Shown piece after piece: positions 11,925 through 23,676 of a DNA stretch of 64,000 bases. Position 1 is the stretch's first letter. Each line of letters begins with the position of its first letter. This DNA is from Isoetes taiwanensis (Eukaryota > Streptophyta > Lycopodiopsida > Isoetales > Isoetaceae): the NCBI GenBank assembly GCA_021234155.1, contig JAJEKV010000207.1:1302001-1366000 (forward strand), read 5' to 3'. The notes beneath the pieces were generated by a model that had not been told where the DNA came from, did no database searches, and saw only the letters and a list, made by a program, of their open reading frames with translations. The translations under genes and the position numbers were made by a program.

Positions 11925-12955
11925 TGTCTTGAGGAGAGGGGAATGTGAAGGGGTAAAAAGGCATGGGAAAAAGGGGAAGTGGAAAAGGGTGAGGAACGGG
12001 AGAAAAAAAAAAGGAAAAAATAGCATGGGAAAAGGTCACATGAGACAAGGGAAGGGAAGGGGAAAAGGGAAAGAAAGAAGAAAAGGAAAGTGAAAAAAAA
12101 GCATGGGAAAAGGGCAAGAGAAAGAAAAAAGGGGAAGAGAGAAAGGGTGGGAAAAGGGAAAAAAAGTTTGAGGAAAAAAGGTAAGAGGGAAAAGAGAGAT
12201 GTTGCAAAGGGCATGGAAAGAAGGAAGTGAAAAGAAAATGAAGGGGGGAAGGGGAAAGGAAAGGTAAAAAAGGCACGACAAAAAGGAGAAGAGGAAAAGG
12301 GTTGGGAAATGAGGAAAAGGAAAAAAAAAGTCCATCAAGAAAAGGGATAGGGATAGAGAATGGGAAAGGGTAAAGAGAGGGGAAAAAGAAGTGAAAAGAG
12401 CATTGAAATGGAAGGAAAAAGTGGAAGAGTGAACCTGGTGAGGAAAGAGGAAAAGGGAAGGAAAAAATGGCATGGGAAAAAAGAAAAGGAAAAGGGAAAG
12501 GGAAAGAAAAATGGAAAAGGGGAGCGAAAGGGCATTGGGAAAGGGGAAGACGGAAAGGGAAAGTGTTGAGAGAGGAGAAAAAAGGAAAACATGGGGACCG
12601 GGAAGGGCAAAAGGGGAACAAGAAAAGGATGGGAAGAAAGGAAGGGAAAAAGGGAAAGGGAAAGGAAAAAGAAAAGGACAGATGAAAAGGGTGAAAGCGA
12701 ACCTGAAAAAAAGGGCACGAGAAAAAGGGGAAGAGGAAAATGGGAAAAGGGAAGGGCGAAAGGTCACGGAAAAAGGAGAAGAGAAAGAGTGAAGAAAGGC
12801 AAAAAGGAAGCAAAAAAAGGAGAGGGAAAAAAAGGGGGAAGAAAGAAAGGGTGGAAAAAAAACGAAAATGGGTACAAGAGAAAAAGAAAGAGGAAAAATG
12901 TGTAGAAAGGCTATGGGAAAACGAAAGAGTCAAAAGAAAATAGATAGATAGATAG
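11925..12955 (+). repeat. 1-kb polypurine tract in H3
   Basis: Nearly pure A/G on the plus, Helitron-sense strand with sparse CATGG or CACGA interruptions. It ends in a short (GATA)n run. The long open frames on both strands are compositional artefacts. Confidence 0.9.
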
Positions 12956-13046
12956 TAGTTTTAACGTCACGCCACTAGGCAGCATCCAACTGGACATGTG
13001 ACCACACACCACACTACATTGAAGGGGAATTCTAGAATGGGACTCG

Positions 13047-13485
13047 CATGAAACCAACAAACCGCCCGAACTTAGACTTGCTTCTCATTCATCTCAGCAG
13101 ATTTTCTACAATGGTGGATAGTGGGTAGCCGCACACATGCGAACTACCCATAAAAAATAAAGGGAAAATCCAATTATATCATTTGGACCCCAACAAAATA
13201 CAATGCTAAGAGAGATCTAGTTAGGTACCGCCGAAAGCTTATCACCGGATTAAAAACCTCGCCTTTCGGTTTTCGAGGAAAACCCTAGTGATAAGCCTTC
13301 TCGCAAGGGGCTTGGACAAACGTAAGGCATAAAAAATCGCCTCCCAAAACCCACGAATGGAAAAGAAAAAAAAACATGCCGCCGCTAACCTGCACCTCGC
13401 ACATCACCAACAAAACAACAAGACAAAACAAACCTCCCAGAGTGGAGGGGTTGATTACGTGCGCACGCGATAAAAAAATACAATA
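13047..13485 (-). repeat. Dispersed repeat R1, copy 2, inside H3
   Basis: Matches 8083-8508 over most of its length, including the LINE-type module at 13235-13300 and ACATCACCAACAAAAC near 13400. Its presence inside H3 means it was either captured or inserted after H3 arose. Confidence 0.6.
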
Positions 13486-13489
13486 ACAA

Positions 13490-14042
13490 AGAAGGGGGAG
13501 GGTGGGTTCAAAGAGAATAAGGTAATCGCCGAGAGAAGAGGAAGCTACCATGAGAAGTCGGGCGTAAACGCCACTAAAATAGCTTAATCCCTGTAATCCG
13601 CATGCGCCGCCCGCATGCAGTTTGTCAATATGCATACTCGCCCCATTCTAGAATGGCGATCCGATGTCTCTGATCGATGGGATTCTAGAATGGGACTCGC
13701 ATGAAACCAACAAACCGCCCGGAATAGCAAAGGACTTCCTTAACAAACTAGGATCGAGGACGAAGGTCACAGGATGAAGGCTAAAGGCCAAGAAAGGACA
13801 ACATGAAAGAAACGCCAAATTGGCCAAACCAGGCAGGAAGAAGCCCCTCCCCTGCCTGGAAACAATTCAAAGAGAATAAGGTACTGCTGAGAGAGAAGAG
13901 GAAGCGCCGATGAGAAGTCGAAGCAGAAACGCGCCTAAAATAGCGAACTCCCCCAGAACGGGCATGCGCCGCCCGCATGCATGCTCAACATGCATGCTCG
14001 TCCCATTCTAGAATGGCGATCCGATGTCTCGGATCGATGGGA
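13490..14042 (+). repeat. Internal direct duplication in H3
   Basis: Two related units: 13490-13720 and 13868-14042 share AAAGAGAATAAGGTA, GATGAGAAGTCG / CATGAGAAGTCG, GCGCCGCCCGCATGC-type and CATTCTAGAATGGCGATCC segments. A third partial match (TCTAGAATGGGACTCGCATG) lies at 13032 and again at 13682. CCATTCTAGAATGG is itself a palindrome. Confidence 0.65.
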
Positions 14043-14235
14043 AAAGGAAAAAAGCATGGTGAAAAGGAAAAGAGGAAAAGGGTGGAGAAACGAGGGAAAG
14101 AGGAAGGAAAAAGTTTATCAAGAAAACTGAAAGTGAAAACAGGAAAAAAAGAAGAAGAAAAGGAAACGCATACGAGGAAAAGGAAAAAGAAAAAGTATAA
14201 AAGCGGGTATAGCAAATGACAAAGGGAAAGAGAAA
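14040..14235 (+). repeat. Short polypurine tract in H3
   Basis: About 195 bp of A/G-rich sequence, same strand as the larger tract, directly after the duplicated unit. Confidence 0.7.
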
Positions 14236-14357
14236 CGGTGTCGACTACTTTAACAATGGAGTACTTCTAGGTTATTCATGCTTGCCTCTCTCATCACTGT
14301 AGTGTATCATTTATAGGTTATGAGCTTATGCCCAGCAACGCTGGGCACCGTTCCTAG

Positions 14358-14699
14358 TATTGTTACTAAGATTCTGAGTAATTGATTGAGTTATATGGTG
14401 ATTAACATTGTATACTCGTCATATATGATATCAATTGTCCAATATCATGTCTACGTTATCTAGTATCATGAACACTTATCCCAAGTGTGTTTTCTAGTGT
14501 GAAAACATGTTCAACAACTCCATTGTAAGGAACTTCGCTTCTTTTCTCCTATCAATGTAACTTTAAACATGAAAACAATTAGGAATAAAAATAATTCGAG
14601 CACTATGAAATACATACTTAAAAAAAAAAAAAGTTAATTGTGATACATATAGAACACAACAGTTTGAAATATGATCTCTAGTCTTTTGTCATATGAAAT
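14358..14699. other. CACTA internal AT-rich DNA, no gene seen
   Basis: Lies between H3 and the transposase 3' region. No reading frame of note. A poly-A run occurs at 14622-14633. Confidence 0.4.
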
Positions 14700-16244
14700 C
14701 CTCATCCAAGATATCATCTTGTATATCATTCCATTCATCATCGTCTAGTTGTAAAAGCAGCCTTCGTCGTCATATTTGGCATTTGAAGGTCAACGTCTTC
14801 CCCCTCTTCAATATAATCTTCTGCCATTGGGGAGTGCATTGGTGATCTCAATTCATTGGTGGTTTGCCCTTGAGCTTCATAATCTTCTAGATTTTGTGTC
14901 TCCAAAAATTCCAATTCTTGCTCATGCTCTATATCTTCCTCACATTTCGCAAATTCCAATTCTTGGCCATGCTCTAAATCTTCCTCATTTTCCTCCTCTT
15001 CTTCCTCAAGGGTTATATTAGGAACGTGTCGATGTGATGTTGGTTCTGTAGGGATTTCGATCCACCATGCACTGTTTTGAGGGTTGACATGGAAAAATAC
15101 TTGCTAAACTTGTTGTGGATACACAAACGGTTCACTTACATCTACTAATACATGCGTGGAATCAACTTCAAAAAAACCAGATGGATGTGGCCGCACCTTC
15201 CGCGGTATACAGGCTTTAACCATTTCGCTTTTAGGATGGTCTGTCGAAATGAACGAAAATCTATCAGTAATAACTCCGACATATTCAAGCTCTCCATCAA
15301 CAGGATTATCATCTCTAGCGCTTGCTCGACTTTTTCGGTCAAATGAGGCAATTATTCCAGAATCACAAGTGACGCGAGCTTTGTCAATGCTATCGATTCA
15401 AAAATGTTGACCATAGGCCGACATCGAATTATGGAACCTAGCCTGCAAATTGAATAAAAACTCAAGTGTCACATATTATGAATGCAATAACAATAACAAT
15501 CAGACGTACTGATCTATTACACCCAAGTGCAATGTTGAGATCATCTTTGTATTTTTTCTCCATTGCCTTCGGCCTCCCAAAGCTTTTCAGATAGCCACCA
15601 CGAGGGGGGATTATTAGGGAGGGGCCTTAGTTCTGGAAGATATTGTACTCTCCTATCACGTCCTCGATGATTCCTTGCAGCATATGCTTTTCTATCATTA
15701 TCTCTTTGTGCCTTTTCAACTTTATATAGTTCCACCCACCCTGGTGAGACCATCTGCGTTGTTTAATATGAATTTGCTGATGCCTTCAAACATCTCGTCA
15801 CTTAATCTTCGCTGCTTACCCTGACCTTGTAAAACTTCACCTTCTAACCAATCAGGAGCCTCCTTCTTCCAAATCTTTGGTGCCTTTGGATCTATTGATG
15901 TTGTGGCATCTGTTAAGAAAAATAATGTCTCTTGAACAAAAGGTGTCCTTCTGCCATACATCCCTTAGGCCTAGCTATCTGGCACACAAAACCTTTTAAT
16001 ACCTTCATATATCTCTCCAAAAAGAACATCCATCTAGAGGGGTTTGGACCCACGAGCAAAATCTCTTGTGGCAAATGCACCAACAAGTGTACCTGATGAT
16101 CACATTTAGTATGTGTAATTGCCAATGTGTAACTTATTCAACTAACTACGTACCTGAAGATCAAAAAAGCTAGTTGGAAATAAGTGTTCTAACTGGCATA
16201 ATATCTCTGCAATCCCTATTTCCATAGTGGGAATAGCCGCAGTT
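14700..16244 (-). pseudogene. CACTA TNP2 transposase, C-terminal part (DUF4218, DUF4216, acidic tail)
   Basis: Minus-strand frames 16125-15913, 15961-15722, 15753-15541, 15351-15145 and 14959-14738 read in order as the C-terminal part of a TNP2/En-Spm transposase. ARPKGCMAEGHLLFKRH with the preceding PSRWMFFLERYMK is the DUF4218 signature. The region at 15060-15400 in adjoining frames (ASARDDNPVDG, GVITDRF, EPFVYPQQV) fits DUF4216. An acidic tail follows with a duplicated EHGQELEFAK / EHEQELEFLE unit. Frame changes show that it is decayed or that introns intervene. It is the continuation of the segment at 20.2-22.2 kb, separated by a LINE insertion at about 16245/20200. Confidence 0.8.
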
Positions 16245-19200
16245 TCTAACCCGCATGGGGCTCGGGGCCTCGCCGCGGACCGCGATTGTCATATTCGGTT
16301 GCTATGATGCACAGTGCGTGATGCCATATTGCGCCAGGCCGGGATGTTGAAGGGGACATCCTCAGATGTGGGATCGCACCACACCCGCGGCAACAAAGAG
16401 GCACGCGGCATGAGCTTGTCGCGGGTCGTGGAGGCATTCGCCAACGTGGTGCCGCAGATTGGTTCGGTGCGTGATGCACATTTTCCGACAACCGCATCGC
16501 CGCACTCCCGGTACTCCCCAACCACAACAAGACGCCTCGCCTTCGCTTTCTATACTACCACGCGCCTTCTCCTCGCTCTTCCTACTCGCCTCATGCTCAT
16601 TAACCCTCTCACATGTCAGCTTCCCGGCCCATCTACTTCACTCGCCCCCGCCTCGCCCTCCCCTCACACTCAAGCCGGCAGAGTATACCATCCCTCGGGC
16701 CATTAAAATAGGAATTGTGTTCCTGGGTGGTTTATGGAACTGCCGAGGCTTCCCTTTGCGTATGGGGACAAATCAACTCCGCGGCGCCGGTATGGATCTC
16801 ATCTTCCTCATGGAGACGGCGGGGAGCATGTTGACACAAAGCACCGATTTTTAGGGTTACCAACATTTCTCGGCCTTCAATACCGGGTGCACAGACAGCG
16901 GGTCATGGTGGAGTGGCTTGCTACCACGGACAACCTTGGCACATTCGGGTTACCCTCCGTAACATTTACTGCAGACACTAACCCGGGTACTCCGGGTTCG
17001 TGCATAATACCAAATGGCAACCCTCTTTTCTCGGCGCCGTTGGCCCTCACGCAGACAAAGACCTTCTATCGCAGCCCACCCCGATGCGGATAGGATGGAC
17101 CCAGATGTCGATCTATATGATGACGCCACAAAGATCGGGGCAGCTGGGTAGGGTCGCCCTTCTTTGGAGATTTCAATGCACACGGACAGGGAGTAGAGCA
17201 GCCCATGCGACTTGACCCTCTCACGACGATGTCCTGCAAAGCTTACGCCCCAGAAGTAGCCCCGCCGCTAAGTCGGATGACAAATGAGGTCACTCGCTTT
17301 ATGCATTGCTCCCCGCTATGTGGCATTTTTGACTTGATAATTTGCAATGGCCTTTCACGGTGGCCCGATTCTCGCAAGTGCACATGCATGTGACAATCAG
17401 GGGGAGGGTCTAGTGTGGTGGACTATGTGCTTGTAGTTGCGCAAGATATGCATCTCATCGGGCCGTTTCCGGTGGGCACACAGGCATATCGGGATGAGGA
17501 GGTCGCTTCTGGGATCACCTCCCACTTTATTTGGACCTGGTTTGGCGAGCCGCCGTAACCCCCACTATACCCATGCCCGTCCCTCGGTTGAGACTCGATT
17601 ATGAGCAAAAGTGCAGAGGACTACGCCGAGATGCTCATGAACGCCTCCCGCATTCTGCGAACCTCCACACTAGAGCAAAGCAGATGCACTCACCGACTTC
17701 GCTATTACGGGATGCAGCCGGACAGAAAGCTTTTGGCAGACCGCTGCCGCCGCCAGGTGGTCAAGAATATTCCCGCCAGAATCATGGTTTGATGCGATCA
17801 GAAAGAACGCAAGCGGCGGCTCGGCCACATCCTGGATCCAGGTACCCGCTTGCAGGCCACCATACGCATCACGCCCATCCGAAGGACACAAAGGCGCGGC
17901 ACCTTGCCAAGCATCGGGGAGATGTTCGGTTTGCTGGACACTCATCCTCGAACCTTTTGGCGCAGAGTGCCTCAAGGCCAGCCCACCCTTCACAGGGACA
18001 TCACACCCGGGGCGGGGAACAGCGATTTGCAAAGCAGCCTCTATGGGGGCCAGGACGCCAGACGCCCATACCCCCACAGATGGCCCCCCCATTGGTTCTC
18101 GTGGATGAGGATGTTGAGGAGGGCCACAGAACGCTAGCTAATGGGGAAGGCCGGTGACCTCGATGGTATGCGTGCCGAAGTTACTCAAGGGGCGTGGCAG
18201 CCGCTTTGTGCCGGGTCCTCACTACCCTCGTTCAAGCGTAGCATTGCAGAGGGTTTCCCCGACAATGGACCACCGCTGGGGTTGTTCCCATTCACAAAGC
18301 GACACCCACACGGCCCCGCCAATTACCGGACGATCATGGTCGGCTTCCAAGATTTTGTTAAATCATATCGGGCATTCTCGAAAGCAGGCAACTTTTGACC
18401 GGGCCGCGTAGGTGGATGTGCGCAGCCCTCACACGTAAAGCTTTGACCCCGCCACTCAACGATTGACCATATCTTTACGCCAAGTAATCGATTGAAGATG
18501 TTCTGAATCACCGCATTGACTTGTATTGTCTTGTGGACTTCGCAGAAGGCTTTTTGATACGTCCCCTGAAAAGTTGTGGGCTGGACCAAGGCCAACCGCT
18601 CCCGGGCCACCGCGTAACGCCATATGCGTGTTGTATGAGAGTTGTTTTGGCAGATGCGCCGATGGGCCAAGCATTTACCAAGAGACGGGTCCCAGGTTGC
18701 CCCTCACACACTTTTTGGCCTCTACATTGATCGCTAGGAGCCCCGGCTATCGAAAGCATGGGGGATGGCATACATCTTTGCAACCCGGTCATCCGAGCTC
18801 ATCTACGGACGATGTTGGCCGCCCACACCCTTTAAGATATGCGCCTCACCTGATGCCCTAGACACATTTTGTCGCTACGCATGCGCCATTAACTGCCAAG
18901 ACTGTGGTGGTTCTCATATCCTCTTCACGCCACCCCATGCCTCCCGCACTCACATATCGGGGACAAATCGCGGGCGCCACGCTTCACCTACAAGTACCTA
19001 GGGGTGGAGTTCCTCCTCGCTTCCGCTGGAGGCGCCTATCCGCTATGGGTGACAAAGCAGGCCGAAAGCGCTTTATGCAATGCGTAACAACAAATACCGT
19101 GTAGCTATATGATTGGGGCCATCACCACATCTGCTCCGCACCGTCGAAGCCCGCCCTTCTCAGACGGGTCGAGAGTTAGGCCCTATTGCCCTTTGACGAC

Positions 19201-20200
19201 CTCGAATGACTGGAGGAAAAAGTGTAAGTATTTTTGGCACGCACTTGGGTGAAACCTTCAGTCCCCTATCGATTCTCGGCCAGCAGAAATCGATTCTTGC
19301 CGCTTCAAATGGGCAGCTTTTGATAGACACATCGCCTATTTTCGTAAAGTGGTTACTGCGGGTGATGCTCGGCCCCGCGACCGGCTTACACTGTGGGCTA
19401 TGAGTCCGCAGCTTAGGGCCTGCTGGAGGGTAAGAGAGATCGCTGGTTCGCCAGATGGAACGTGCAGGAGCACAGATGCATAAGCTGGCGCAGCGGGCCG
19501 ATCGCGGACAGCCTGCATGGAGTACCTAGATGCTTGTTTCCTTGGCAAGCTCGGGGACCCCATTGCTCTAGAGCAGGTCAAATGGCCCATTACAAGGGAG
19601 CACATCAACCCTCGGTTAGCCGGGGCCCACAGCTCTGCCCGCGTTCCCGGTGCCCCCAAAAGCGCAGCTCATTGCCTCCATTCGCTACAGTGCCCACCAT
19701 CTTCGTGATCGAGGCGCGGTGGATTGGGAGCCCCTTGGGGACAAAGCTCGTCTGGGCCGCCAAACGGGTGCCGTTGAGGATGAGTCTCACACTTTCCGAG
19801 TTGCCCAAATATTTGACGATTCGGGCCGACACGCCCCTTAGTATGCGGTGACGCGTGCCCTTGCATTTGCCGATGAACACACCGTCAAGACGCGCCTCGG
19901 GGTCATACATCCAGAGGTAATCGGACTCGCTGAGGTCACCTGCGAGTCCCTCGCCCCCGTGTCCACCGACTAGGCACTACTGGGGTGGTGCATGACCGTA
20001 TATATTGGGATGTTTCGCATTTTATATGATTAGCACAGCTTTGTCACAGGTGATTGTCGCCACGGTTTTCCCTCGAAAACCCTTCGGGCGGGGTTTTTAA
20101 TCCGGCAAAGAATCCGCTTTGTCGCGTTTTGTATTGGGTCCCATAGACCGATTGGTCTCCGTGGACGATAAAAGTAACTTCCTTCCTTCCTTCCTTCCTT
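16245..20200 (+). mobile_element. Near full-length LINE with (TTCC)n tail, inserted in TNP2
   Basis: GC-rich, unlike its AT-rich surroundings. It encodes decayed LINE protein pieces and ends in a 3' UTR stem region (CCCTCGAAAACCCTTCGGGC, GGTTTTTAATCC) followed by GACGATAAAAGTAAC and (TTCC)n at about 20178-20200. The same end occurs at 23.68 kb (+) and 24.44 kb (-). A short tandem-repeat tail rather than poly-A separates it from the L1 at 10.6 kb. Left and right flanks join segments of the TNP2 transposase, so it is an insertion. I could not fix an exact target duplication. The LINE clade is not assigned. Confidence 0.8.
16690..19970 (+). pseudogene. LINE ORF2 remnant: endonuclease, RT, C-terminal Cys/His motif
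   Basis: Short frames in changing phase carry LINE ORF2 traits in the expected order. Around 16710-16780 there is the endonuclease start (GLWNCRG; WNCRG is typical of APE-type LINE endonucleases). Around 18270-18350 comes an RT segment with PANYRTIMVG. Near 19745-19800 lies QTGAVEDESHTF, part of the Cys-X2-Cys...His motif seen intact in the related copy at 24.7-24.9 kb (CQCCQTGAIEDESHTFQSC). Many one-base phase shifts break the protein, so no functional enzyme is expected from the sequence as written. Confidence 0.65.
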
Positions 20201-21270
20201 TAGAAGACACCCACCTAGAAAAGCTAGCGAGTCTATAGATGACCTTCCAGATAGAAGGCGTGAGGTAATTCTCTAAGGCACATGGGAGAATATACTGTAA
20301 CGAGACAAAAAAAAGTTAATTAGTCATACATACAAGTTGTCAATATTGTTTATCCTATAGTATAAATACCTGTAGAAAGTTGTGCCAATCATGTGACTTT
20401 AAGCCGGTGAGATCTCCATCTTTTGTGAATGCCCTTCTTAGGGAGGAGCCATGACCAATTGGAGTGCGAAGAGTTTTAATAGAGTTTTTCACTTGTTTGA
20501 GTTCATCCCTTTTCAATACCCAAGGACCTCGACGAAAGCGCGGAGCTTTGCCTTCTTCTATGATAGGCCACAATTCTGTTTTGATGCTGCTATTCTTTAG
20601 ATCATTTCTAGCATTAAGAGTTTCCCAATCTCCTATAAGATGTCGCCAAAGTGCATGGCTTACATTCTTAAAAATATGCATAGGATCCAATAGACGTGCA
20701 ATCTTCAATTCAGACCAGTATTCCAACTTGTAAAAGATGGATAGTCTCTTCATGCCAGGTGGAGGTGCAGAACTGTTTAGGTCATGATCATTCCATGTTT
20801 GCAACCAATCATGTGGAGTTCTTCTTCTAGGCACATCAGATGTATCACCACGACGAAACTCATGATCCAATGAATAGAATAGAATAGAATAGTAAATATT
20901 TTGAAACTCATGATCCAATGGTAAATATTTTTTGTGGTTTGTGTATATCATCTTCGATAGGTGCTTTGATCTATAAGATGTCAATTCTTGGCCACATGAT
21001 GGACATCCACATTTTCCACTAGTTCACAGTCCTGCAAAGTAATTCAATTCTATAATATAGTGGAAAATAATCTAAAATAAGAATATGAATGACAACGTTA
21101 TACCTGACGCAACACCAAGTCCGGGATAGTCATGAATAGTGAAACATAATATACCATGAAACATGAAGAAGTGTGGTTGTCTCGAAATATCATACATATG
21201 CATTCCTCTCCATAAAATGTCAAGTTCCTCCACAAGAGGTTCCAAGTACACATTCATATCCTTCACTTTG
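20201..21270 (-). pseudogene. CACTA TNP2 transposase, central catalytic part
   Basis: Frames 21266-21072 and 20984-20355 match TNP2 (Transposase_21) in order. VYLEPLVEELDILW, then FTIHDYPGLGVASG (the usual NDFP.YG.LSG motif), then a Cys-containing linker and a KYLPLDHEF motif. PMHIFKNVSHALWRHLIG and GLKSHDWHNFLQ follow. All are conserved blocks of plant CACTA transposases. The gap 20985-21071 contains a likely intron. The protein would continue into the DUF4218 segment at 16.2 kb but for the LINE. A small duplication around 20866-20935 (ATGATCCAATG repeated, with an (ATAGA)n run) disrupts the sequence. Confidence 0.85.
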
Positions 21271-22371
21271 TATTTGCCTAAATATATATGTATGTATATA
21301 TGCCATTTCCTAGCAACCTCCCTGAACGGGGTCTATATTATAACTAGCAATGCAAAATCTTACCTTGAGACTAAGCATTTTATCTTACTGGATCTTAGAA
21401 TAAGGTCCTCTGCCACTTTTCATGGCATACAAACACCAAATTCAAAGTAAAGTAATGTAATCGTAAAGCAATGTAATAGTCAAGCATGTCCGTAATTTGA
21501 TCTACTCTTAAACTTTATCATCCCGTATCCAGGTGGGAAAAGCTAACCTGCCCATCCAAACCAAAGAACATGTGTTAGAACAGATGCATGGAATGGGAAG
21601 ACAGGTGTCAATGCTTTTTATGAAACCCCCCTTGTTATCGGTGTCAAGGATATCTAAGAGTTTATTTAAGGTAGTCTTATTGGATCATGCTAAATTATGC
21701 CTTCAATGTGCAATCCCACCATGTTAATGCTATGCAGCATAATGTGTCATAAAAAACCAGTTATTGATCCACCTCAATCACAGTTCAATAAAAGTTTTAA
21801 ATCGTTACCATCAAATTCTTCTAAAAAACTTATCTAAATGCATCAGCCAAGGTGTTAATTTACAAATAGCCATAGACTTAACTTTTTCATTAATGCTTTT
21901 ATATCCGTTTATTACTGTTTAACAAGCCATGTCTCAGAACGTTCTGATCAACAATAAGCTTCACAAGTAATATCTAGTATTGAGAAGTTCCGTCAAGCCT
22001 AAATTCTAAACCCTTGGATTAATATACCTCCTTCCATGAAATTCATACCATTTCATACAGTATTCCATAACTTCTAGCCAATCCATTATAACCACTATGT
22101 CTAACCTGATTATCGTCTAGGAGAGGTTCAAGATCCTCTTCAATTTCCATGTAACTTGAATCTCCTATTTCTTCAGGCCCGTGTTCCATTATTTTCAGCT
22201 CCTTATGCTATTAAGAATCCGATTAGCCTGTATATGGTCTAATCTATTCCTAAGAAATGCCACAAATACTTCCACAACAGACCCATTAACATAAATTCAT
22301 ATAAAGTAATAGGAATCTTACATAATCCTTATGGACCAATTTCCCATGAGATGCTCCAAAGCTCCGATTAT
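21271..22371 (-). other. CACTA 5' side, possible TNP2 first exon, weak
   Basis: Mostly AT-rich and intron-like. A minus-strand ATG at 22189-22187 begins an acidic frame (MEHGPEEIGDSSYMEIEEDL) that could be the TNP2 N-terminus, since these proteins often start acidic. No subterminal repeats or CACTA right end are visible. Confidence 0.3.
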
Positions 22372-22450
22372 ACATTAGGGTTTTTTTGAGATTAAAAAAG
22401 GGCCTTCACAACATGCCAACTAAGCCAAATGAAGATAAATGAACTACCAA
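22372..22450 (-). repeat. Short repeat shared with 60236-60300
   Basis: ACATTAGGG...TTTTTTGAGAT..AAAAGGGCCTTC and ACTAAGC are shared with 60236-60300. On the minus strand TGGCTTAGTTGG resembles a pol III A box, so a tRNA-derived SINE head is possible. No B box is evident. Confidence 0.4.
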
Positions 22451-22488
22451 TCAGAAATCAAAGCCTGACGGGTCCAGTCAGCAAAACT

Positions 22489-22817
22489 GTTATAACTAAC
22501 TTACTGGATCACATTTTCTAGCATAACCGTTGATAGAAAAGTCCAAATGAGCTCTCGTTTAGTGCAATGGATAGATCACGTTGAGATCTTTCCAACCTTA
22601 GGTGCTTTGCACATATTTTAACCACTTATGATTGTCAAAACTCCAAAAAATATGGTTTTTACCATTTTTTACTATCCTACGGGGCTAAAAAATATGCAAA
22701 CCACCCAAGGTTGGAAAGATCTCAATGAGATCTATCTATTGCACCAAACAAGAGCTCATTTCGACTTTTCTATCAACACTTATGCTAGAAAATGTGATCC
22801 AGTGAGTTAGTTATAAC
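22489..22817. mobile_element. Long-TIR foldback MITE
   Basis: The two halves are near-perfect reverse complements: left arm GTTATAACTAACTTACTGGA..., right arm ending ...TCCAGTGAGTTAGTTATAAC. Arms are about 150 bp with a short centre around 22650-22690. No coding capacity. A target duplication is not clear. Superfamily unknown; the arm length suggests a Mutator-like or foldback element rather than a Tourist/Stowaway type. Confidence 0.75.
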
Positions 22818-23676
22818 TGCTTTGTCATTTGGGATCGGATTACCATTCGATAGACACATTGTTTATTTCCGGAAGGTGGCCGGCATGGGCGACACTTTCG
22901 GCTCACGACTTGGCTTCTGGCGGGCGATGAGCCCAAGAACGACTTCGTGGCTTGTTGGAAGGGACGGGGAGAGCCCGATGGTCGCACGCCGGGTAGACGA
23001 CATAGGTGCGCCCAGTGCAATACAGACGCCGGCGGGATAGGTTGAGGGGGTACTTGGACTCTTGTTTCTCGGGAAGCTCTGGGACCACCATGCTCTAGAA
23101 CGGTAAAGATGGCACACTACAAACGGCACATAAACCCCACCGTTCGAGGCGTAGCTCTACCACGTGTTCTCGATTTGCCCATAAAGAAGCGCAGGATCAT
23201 CGCCGCCCATTCGAACGAGGGGCCCACCATCTTCGGCTTGAGGCGGGTGGGTGGGTTGAGAGCACCGGGGACAGGCTTTTGTCGGTGTTGCCCGGGGGGG
23301 TTGTTGAGGATGAAAGCCATGCCTTCGAGCTGTCCGGCCTGGCCCGGTCGGGCTCGCTATACATTCTCACAGTGCGACACAGTGCGCCGCCGCGAGCTAC
23401 CGATGCAGCGCGTCGGTTCGATCCCTTGGCTCCTACCTCCGGGGAGGTTTTGGATCGCGGACTCACCTCGCCCCGAGCCTACCCGAGGTGCGGGAATTCA
23501 TGTGTATATGTATATTTGTGCAATTTTGCCCGGTTTGTTGTCAGCGGCGGTTTTCCCTCCTAAAGGGGTTTTTAATCGGGTAATGGCGGGCTTCTTCGCA
23601 CCCATGTAATTTGAGTCCCATAGGCCGATTGGCCTCCGCGGACGATAAAAGAACCTTCCTTCCTTCCTTCCTTCCT
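22818..23676 (+). mobile_element. 5'-truncated LINE copy with (TTCC)n tail
   Basis: Homologous to the 3' end of the LINE at 19.3-20.2 kb (TCGATAGACACATTGTTTAT versus TTGATAGACACATCGCCTAT). The ORF2 end contains DESHAFELSG-type sequence near 23310. The 3' UTR shows GGGTTTTTAATCGGG, ATTGGCCTCCGCGGACGATA and five TTCC repeats. It landed in the pyrimidine tract of a Helitron remnant. The truncation coincides with the MITE edge. Confidence 0.75.

Larger units (their letters stand above)
11799..14357 (+). mobile_element. Helitron H3 with polypurine body, nested in the CACTA
   Basis: It starts TCTTATATTATAATGTTTTA after A (11798). It ends with the perfect hairpin GCCCAGC-AAC-GCTGGGC, then ACCGTTC and CTAG, followed by T (14358). 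The 5' block has the family phrases GCCCTAATTTGAATGACC and TTTATCGCACGACTT. The body holds a 1-kb polypurine tract, a copy of dispersed repeat R1, internal direct repeats of a CATTCTAGAATGGCGATCC segment, and a second short polypurine tract. No transposase coding. Confidence 0.93.
10377..22371 (-). mobile_element. CACTA (En/Spm) transposon, left end plus TNP2, heavily nested
   Basis: The left terminus reads CACTACAAGAACTAATAAAC, the classic CACTA end. It is followed by many short subterminal motifs (TGACTAA, GTCAG, TTGACG) at 10377-10628 and 11656-11798. A TNP2-type transposase lies on the minus strand from about 22.2 kb to 14.7 kb. Three younger insertions interrupt it: an L1 (10629-11640), Helitron H3 (11799-14357) and a LINE (about 16245-20200). 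The inverted right terminus (TTCTTGTAGTG) was not found before 22.4 kb or further right, so that end is lost, rearranged or too diverged. The right boundary given is only where recognisable TNP2-side sequence stops. Confidence 0.75.

Noticed and set aside
16314-19910. Many short GC-rich frames as separate genes
   Set aside because: They are shifted-phase pieces of one LINE ORF2 and its antisense shadows.
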